A stretch of 64,000 nt of DNA. It comes from Mallotus nudiflorus. Lineage: Eukaryota; Streptophyta; Magnoliopsida; Malpighiales; Euphorbiaceae. The stretch is from positions 3,875,001 through 3,939,000 of the forward strand of contig CANTUR010000166.1 in assembly GCA_947683625.1 (NCBI GenBank), written 5' to 3'. Of this stretch, positions 59,810-64,000 are shown piece after piece. The stretch's first letter is position 1. Each line of letters begins with the position of its first letter. The position numbers were made by a program, and so were the translations under genes. Under the pieces are notes generated by a model. The model did not search any database, was not told the DNA's origin, and worked only from the letters and a program-made list of their open reading frames with translations.

Positions 59810-60989
59810 CTTTTATGACTCATCCAGTAATACTTGAGTCCTTTTGTACTTAGCAAATCCTTGTGGTCCTGTAGCTTGCATGGTAACCTAGGCCTTATAG
59901 TTATCATCAATAGTCATATTAACATTTAAGTGCATGTTCTGCTCTAATGCTCTGTGAGGCCATATGCTCTTCACTTTGTCCAAGAAATCTTATCTCAGAG
60001 GGAAGCCTTCAAAGTTAGGTATAATAGCTATAATGAATTGTGAGCAACCATACTGACAACAAAGGTGTGAAGGGGAAAAGAAGGTTGAAAAGCATAATCC
60101 AGGAACTAGAACACAGTGGTCATACACATTAATGGTTACAAACTTTAACCTCCACCAAGGGCAGACCCATGTAATCTCAGTATTAATAATGCCTTTCATC
60201 TAATCAATCCATTGATCTATAGAATGCTTGTCCTTCATCTTCAATGGGAAAGACTGTAGATGATGAGGTTGATAAGTCAAAACATAGGTGGGAGCATTAA
60301 ATAGACCTAATTTCTCCTATAACCAAATCTTAAAAAAAAGCTAAGTTGAAAACCCAAAAAGGCAGCTTAGGCAAAAAAAAAAGGTTACATACTTGAAGGG
60401 AAAAAAACTACCTAAGAATTAATTCTGAATCTTGAAATTATCCAAACCAATGATAGTTTTAGCAAGTATGATAGGCACGGGATTTGCTCCAACTACCACT
60501 TGTTCTAAGATACCGACAATCCTTATGTCAACATCTCCATGAGAAGCCATTAGCAGGAATTGAGCATATAAGCAAAATGAGACAGTCCTAATCCAAGTAG
60601 CATTGTTCTTATCCTTAGTCTCACCAAAAGTAATTAGGGAAGAAAGACTACAGGTAGATATTGCCTGGGGGCATATCAAAGAATAATACTAGTCTACTGG
60701 GAAACCACATCTCAAGAACAAGGAGAGCAATCATAACAATTGAGTCTAAATAATAACCAAGAATAGCAGTAAACTCTTCGATTAATGGACACAACTCTTG
60801 TCCCTTGAATCTAAATACGTGGTCCTTGACATCCCAAAAGGTAGCAGCGACATGAAGAAAATTATGGTTTATCTTTAGATGTTGAAAGGACTCCAAGGAT
60901 TTGACATGAAAGGGTAGCAGTCTGTTCCAATCATCTCCATTAAGGCTCTTGAGAAACTTCTTCATCAAATTAAGGGTGGTTTGTTTCAT
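59810..60989 (-). pseudogene. antisense gene 1 (PMD / DUF7745-like), outer Tat element
   Basis: ATG at 60987-60989: MKQTTLNLMKKFLKSLNGDD, then LPFHVKSLESFQHLKINHNF and FWDVKDHVFRFKGQELCPLI with EEFTAILGY. The pattern 'FWDPxxHVFRF...ELxPTxEEFxxILG' belongs to plant-mobile-domain and DUF7745-like proteins, from memory. After a frame change near 60660 it continues ISTCSLSSLITFGE, NNATWIRTVSFCLYAQFLLM, and later INTEITWVCPWWRLKFVTIN. A few breaks. It lies opposite to the element's own genes, between integrase and the 3' LTR. Confidence 0.7.
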
Positions 60990-61453
60990 GATGAAAGCAA
61001 ATAAAAGAGAGGGATAATGGACAACCCTTTTGTAAGCCCCTTATATAGACGCAAAAGCTAATATGGATGGGATTAGGATTTTACATTTTAGATCAAATTC
61101 AAGTTAGGAATCAAAATGGAAAAGAGAAAAGAATCAAAGATAAATTTTCGGGAATCAAAATGGCAAAGAGAAAAGAATCAAAGACAAATTTTCGATCGAA
61201 AATTCAAAATTTTGATCGAAATTCTAGAAATCATATCGAAAATCTAGAATTCTAATCAGAATTCTAGAAATTTGAGTGGAAATCTATAATTCTAATTAAA
61301 TTTCCAAGATTTTTGAGGGTTTGATAAAAAAAAGTCCATAATCCATTCATAAGAGGTGAAACAGTTCTGAAACATTCAAAGAACAATCATGTAAGCACAA
61401 GATAAAAAGAACAGTCATCCTAAGCTCTCGTGTCTGGCCAAGGACTCTACCCT
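60990..61453. other. spacer between the two antisense genes
   Basis: Holds a 44-bp direct repeat ('ggaatcaaaatgg' at 61107 and 61151) and an AT-rich stretch of 'gaaaatctagaattc'-like words (61190-61310) related to the 229-bp repeat at 63561. Confidence 0.6.
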
Positions 61454-63440
61454 TTAGTTGGATCGTCGCTTTGATAATGGGGGCATAGAAGTCCTAACAT
61501 CATAATTGTCAGAGCTGAGACCAACAAACTATCGGTAAAGCCTCTCGTTCTTATGCTCCAGATCCTCAGTATAACTCTGCTGCATTAATAATAGTTAGAA
61601 TCATGCATAACATGCATACATTTTCATACTTATTTTAAATACTAACCCTCCAACTATCAGTAATCTGTATAGTAAATAATCTCTAGGATGAGGCGAGTCT
61701 ATACAGAAACTCTGCCAATGTCTAAGGGATTTGAAAAATAATATATACTAATTCAGTAATAAGTGTTAGTTTGTGTAGGATTAGAAATGAAAAATGCACT
61801 TACATGTGAAGCATCAGGAGGAGAAAAGATTGGAATTTGAGCTACATCAAAATACATGTGCTGCTCAGCGGGAGTCTGTATTGTAGGAGCCTAGTAGTAC
61901 ATAGACCTATTAAGTGATGGAACATCATTCAGAATGGTACTTAAGGAACTATCACCTCGACCAACTCCACTATACTGAGTATGCTCAACCTCTTACTCAT
62001 TCCTCTTAGTGTCAGTCTCCTTCTCCATAGCAATATTAGTAGCTTCTTCAACCTGTACAGAAAAGCAAATGTCATCAGCAATGATGAAAGAGATGGAGTA
62101 AAATGGTGATAGTGAGGAATGGTGACAGAATGCATACCTTAGCTAGTTCTATAAGAACCTGCTCTAGGAGATTCTCCCGAATATACTCTTGATAGTGATG
62201 AGAATGCTCAAGCAGAGTCGAAGTGTCATATCCCTCAAGTTTTGCTCTAAGCTCAAGACCAGTTATGTTACAGATCCTCAACATTGAAGAGGGAATAAAA
62301 GAAGGAACACGCCTCCTGGAAGGTTCAATATGCCAATGATAGACACACTCACTAAGATACCACATCTGGAAACCGTAACCAAGAAGCAAAATCCTTATGG
62401 TCTCAAGCCTCATAGCTGCAGTCATGAAATTGTATTGCTGGATGTCTTCGGCACCAACCAACCAATTTGATCTAATTTACCAATTCATTCAGATAAATTT
62501 TATTTAACTTTCATGATTGGTTAAATATTAAAAACTAAATTTATCTTACTAGGTCCCACTCTAAGGAGTTTAGCTGGTCCCGATAAGTTTATAAATCATA
62601 TTTAATGCTAGTTAGATGAGAAGAACCCCGTCTCTACATCAGAGGAAGACTCCTGTCAAAGCTAATAGCACTGAAACATCAGACAACCCCAATCTTAATG
62701 CCTCATATCTAAAAAAGGAAAAATAGTCGAAATGAAAAGAAGGGGTTGTAAAAGAGCAAAGTTAAAATGGGGTAAAATTCATGTAGAAGACATATATGCA
62801 AGACATGCCAGAAGTTGCACATCGTCACAGCACCTCTACAGACAGTATCTAATCTATAGTAAAGATAGGCAAGAGCTGCCAATCCCCAATCAAAAGTAGC
62901 GACTCTAGCAAGATCTTGAAGGGGACTAAGGAGAGCAATGCTAACCTTATGACCAGTCTTATAAAAAAGGGTAGTGCCTAGTAGTATCAATAAGAAGCAT
63001 CTTGCCTTCTGAAGGATCTAACGAGGTGTGGTGGTAGGTAATCTCTTAAAACCCTGAATAGGAGAAGAAAGAAGTATGTTCTTTCGATTCTTCCATGTCG
63101 GAACGAACCCGAGCAAGTCACAAATATAGCGTCTTCTAGCATCCTATGGAAGAGTGTAGTAGTGGTTATTAAAGGGAATCAAGGCACCCCCAAAGGTAAT
63201 CCCAGTAATAGTAGAGAAGCTTGTAAGGGAAATAGTCAACTCACCCACTTGTGTGTGAAAGGTGTGAGTGGCATCCATCCACCTCTTAATAAGAGCAAAA
63301 AGTGAATAGTGGTCTATCCTCCCTCGAGCAGTTAGTAGAGTAGTAATAAGGTGCTGGAAGCCAGATGCCCAGATTTGCTGTACTACCTCTCCAAATTAAT
63401 CATGAAATTTTTCTCTAGGCAAGTGAAAGCAACTCGAGAA
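61454..63440 (-). pseudogene. antisense gene 2, spliced plant-mobile-domain gene, outer Tat element
   Basis: The N-terminal exon (about 63440-62740) reads QIWASGFQHLITTLLTARGR, WMDATHTFHTQVGELTISLT, and after one stop ILLGTTLFYKTGHKVSIALL, WGLAALAYLYYRLDTVCRGA. This is the plant mobile domain pattern (ERWRPETHTFHLPxGEMTxTL; WGAAxLAxLYRxL). Further exons: RYEALRLGLSDVS (near 62680), DQLNSLEWDL (near 62560), 62461-62138, 62052-61804 and 61579-61454 (stop TAA). The last two junctions have GT..AG ends and keep the frame (LAK-VEE and ASH-QSY). A few in-frame stops exist, so it is decayed. PMD genes are known cargo of plant transposons and Tat retroelements; the role is unclear. Confidence 0.75.
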
Positions 63441-63560
63441 CTTCAATGGTTTTTGAATAAAATTCATAAAATGATAGGATTACCTTCTTTTACAAACTCT
63501 TGATTTTTGTTTATGATTGTTTTTATTTTTATTTTTGTGTAAAAAAAGATGACTAGAAGA
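63441..63560. other. AT-rich spacer of the outer Tat element
   Basis: Short noncoding stretch between antisense gene 2 and the tandem repeats. Nothing recognised. Confidence 0.5.
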
Positions 63561-64000
63561 CTGGATTTTCGATTGGAAATCTAGAATTCTGATTGGATTT
63601 CCAAATTTCTGAGTGGAAATCTAAAATTTCGATCCAGAATTCAAACTAGAAATCTTATTGGAATTATGTTGGTCCTTTGTGTCATGCTAAAACCAATTTT
63701 TCAAAATTTTGTCTTCAAGTGAACAATTTCACACAATTTTATTTAATTTATATAGAAAATATTCTATAATTGCGTGCATGAATATGTTACTGGATTTTCG
63801 ATCAGAAATCTAGAATTCTGATCGGATTTCCAAATTTCTAATTGAAAATCTAAAATTTTGATCCAGAATTCAAATTTTTGACTAGAAATCTTATTGGAAT
63901 TATGTTGGTCCTTTGTGTCATGCTAAAACCAAATTTGCAAAATTTTGTTTTTAAGTGAACAATTTCACACAATTTTATTTAATTTATATAGAAAATATTC
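63561..64000 (+). repeat. tandem repeat, 229-bp unit, about 1.9 copies, reaching the window end
   Basis: 'ctggattttcgat' begins at 63561 and 63790. The two units are close to identical over 'gaattatgttggtcctttgtg' and 'tttaatttatatagaaaata'. The array may go on beyond the window. Each unit starts with several 'gatt..aatctagaattc' foldback words. Confidence 0.93.

Larger units (their letters stand above)
32396..64000 (+). mobile_element. outer Tat-lineage Ty3/Gypsy element (extends past the window)
   Basis: Read with its insertions removed, the element runs: long 5' LTR (to 38032), primer site, gag, protease, reverse transcriptase, RNase H, second RNase H, integrase, short degenerate repeats, two antisense genes, and tandem repeats at the window end. 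Two RNase H domains and extra antisense frames define the Tat lineage (Ogre/Retand relatives). Four insertions, one of them nested in another, add about 20.6 kb. Its own sequence within the window is about 14 kb. The left boundary (about 32396-32435) is estimated; the 3' LTR is outside. Confidence 0.75.

Overview
This is plant nuclear DNA, most likely from a eudicot. It is AT-rich, carries plant-only LTR-retrotransposon lineages (Reina-like chromovirus, Athila, Tat and Copia, with their usual primer-binding sites), a Tourist-like MITE, a SINE and introns with plant-type splice sites. I cannot name the species. No intact protein-coding gene is visible. Nearly everything is a transposable element or a decayed gene, and about half the window is one nest of elements inside elements.

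Left part (1-18.5 kb). The 3' third of a 3.3-kb LTR family (1-1094) is followed by AT-rich sequence with a two-exon gene remnant (about 1600-1895) and a block (4902-6545) that recurs at 27.2-28.3 kb. The only recognisable cellular gene is a minus-strand sacsin-like GHKL ATPase gene (ATG at 18271, stop at 6956). It is a pseudogene: it has a GT-to-AT change at the second splice donor, at least seven frameshifts and three in-frame stops, and a 5,353-bp Reina-like element (7271-12623, target duplication TCTAC) cuts off its C-terminal exon.

Middle part (18.5-32.4 kb). An Athila-type non-autonomous element (18507-26634) has gag and protease remains but no reverse transcriptase or integrase. Its left LTR holds a 624-bp MITE and its right LTR is cut short. 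Next comes the second copy of the duplicated block with a 139-bp SINE, then a Copia element (28312 to about 32395) lacking its 3' half and split by an Athila-like solo LTR.

Right part (32.4-64 kb). A very long Tat-lineage element begins near 32.4 kb and is still running at the window's end. Nested inside it are a 3.3-kb solo LTR (33925-37251), a Copia-like solo LTR (41532-43048) and a complete second Tat-lineage element (44554-57064), which itself holds another 3.3-kb solo LTR (50357-53638). Both Tat elements carry the second RNase H typical of their lineage. Both also carry antisense reading frames between pol and the 3' LTR (a Transposase_28-like one in the inner element, plant-mobile-domain-like ones in the outer element), plus tandem repeats in the same place. 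The outer element's second antisense gene has several introns with canonical, frame-keeping splice sites.

I found no new defence, metabolic or signalling system. The parts most worth a second look are the spliced antisense genes in the Tat elements, the conserved hairpins of the 3.3-kb LTR family, the SINE and MITE with matching empty sites in the same window, and the sacsin-like pseudogene.
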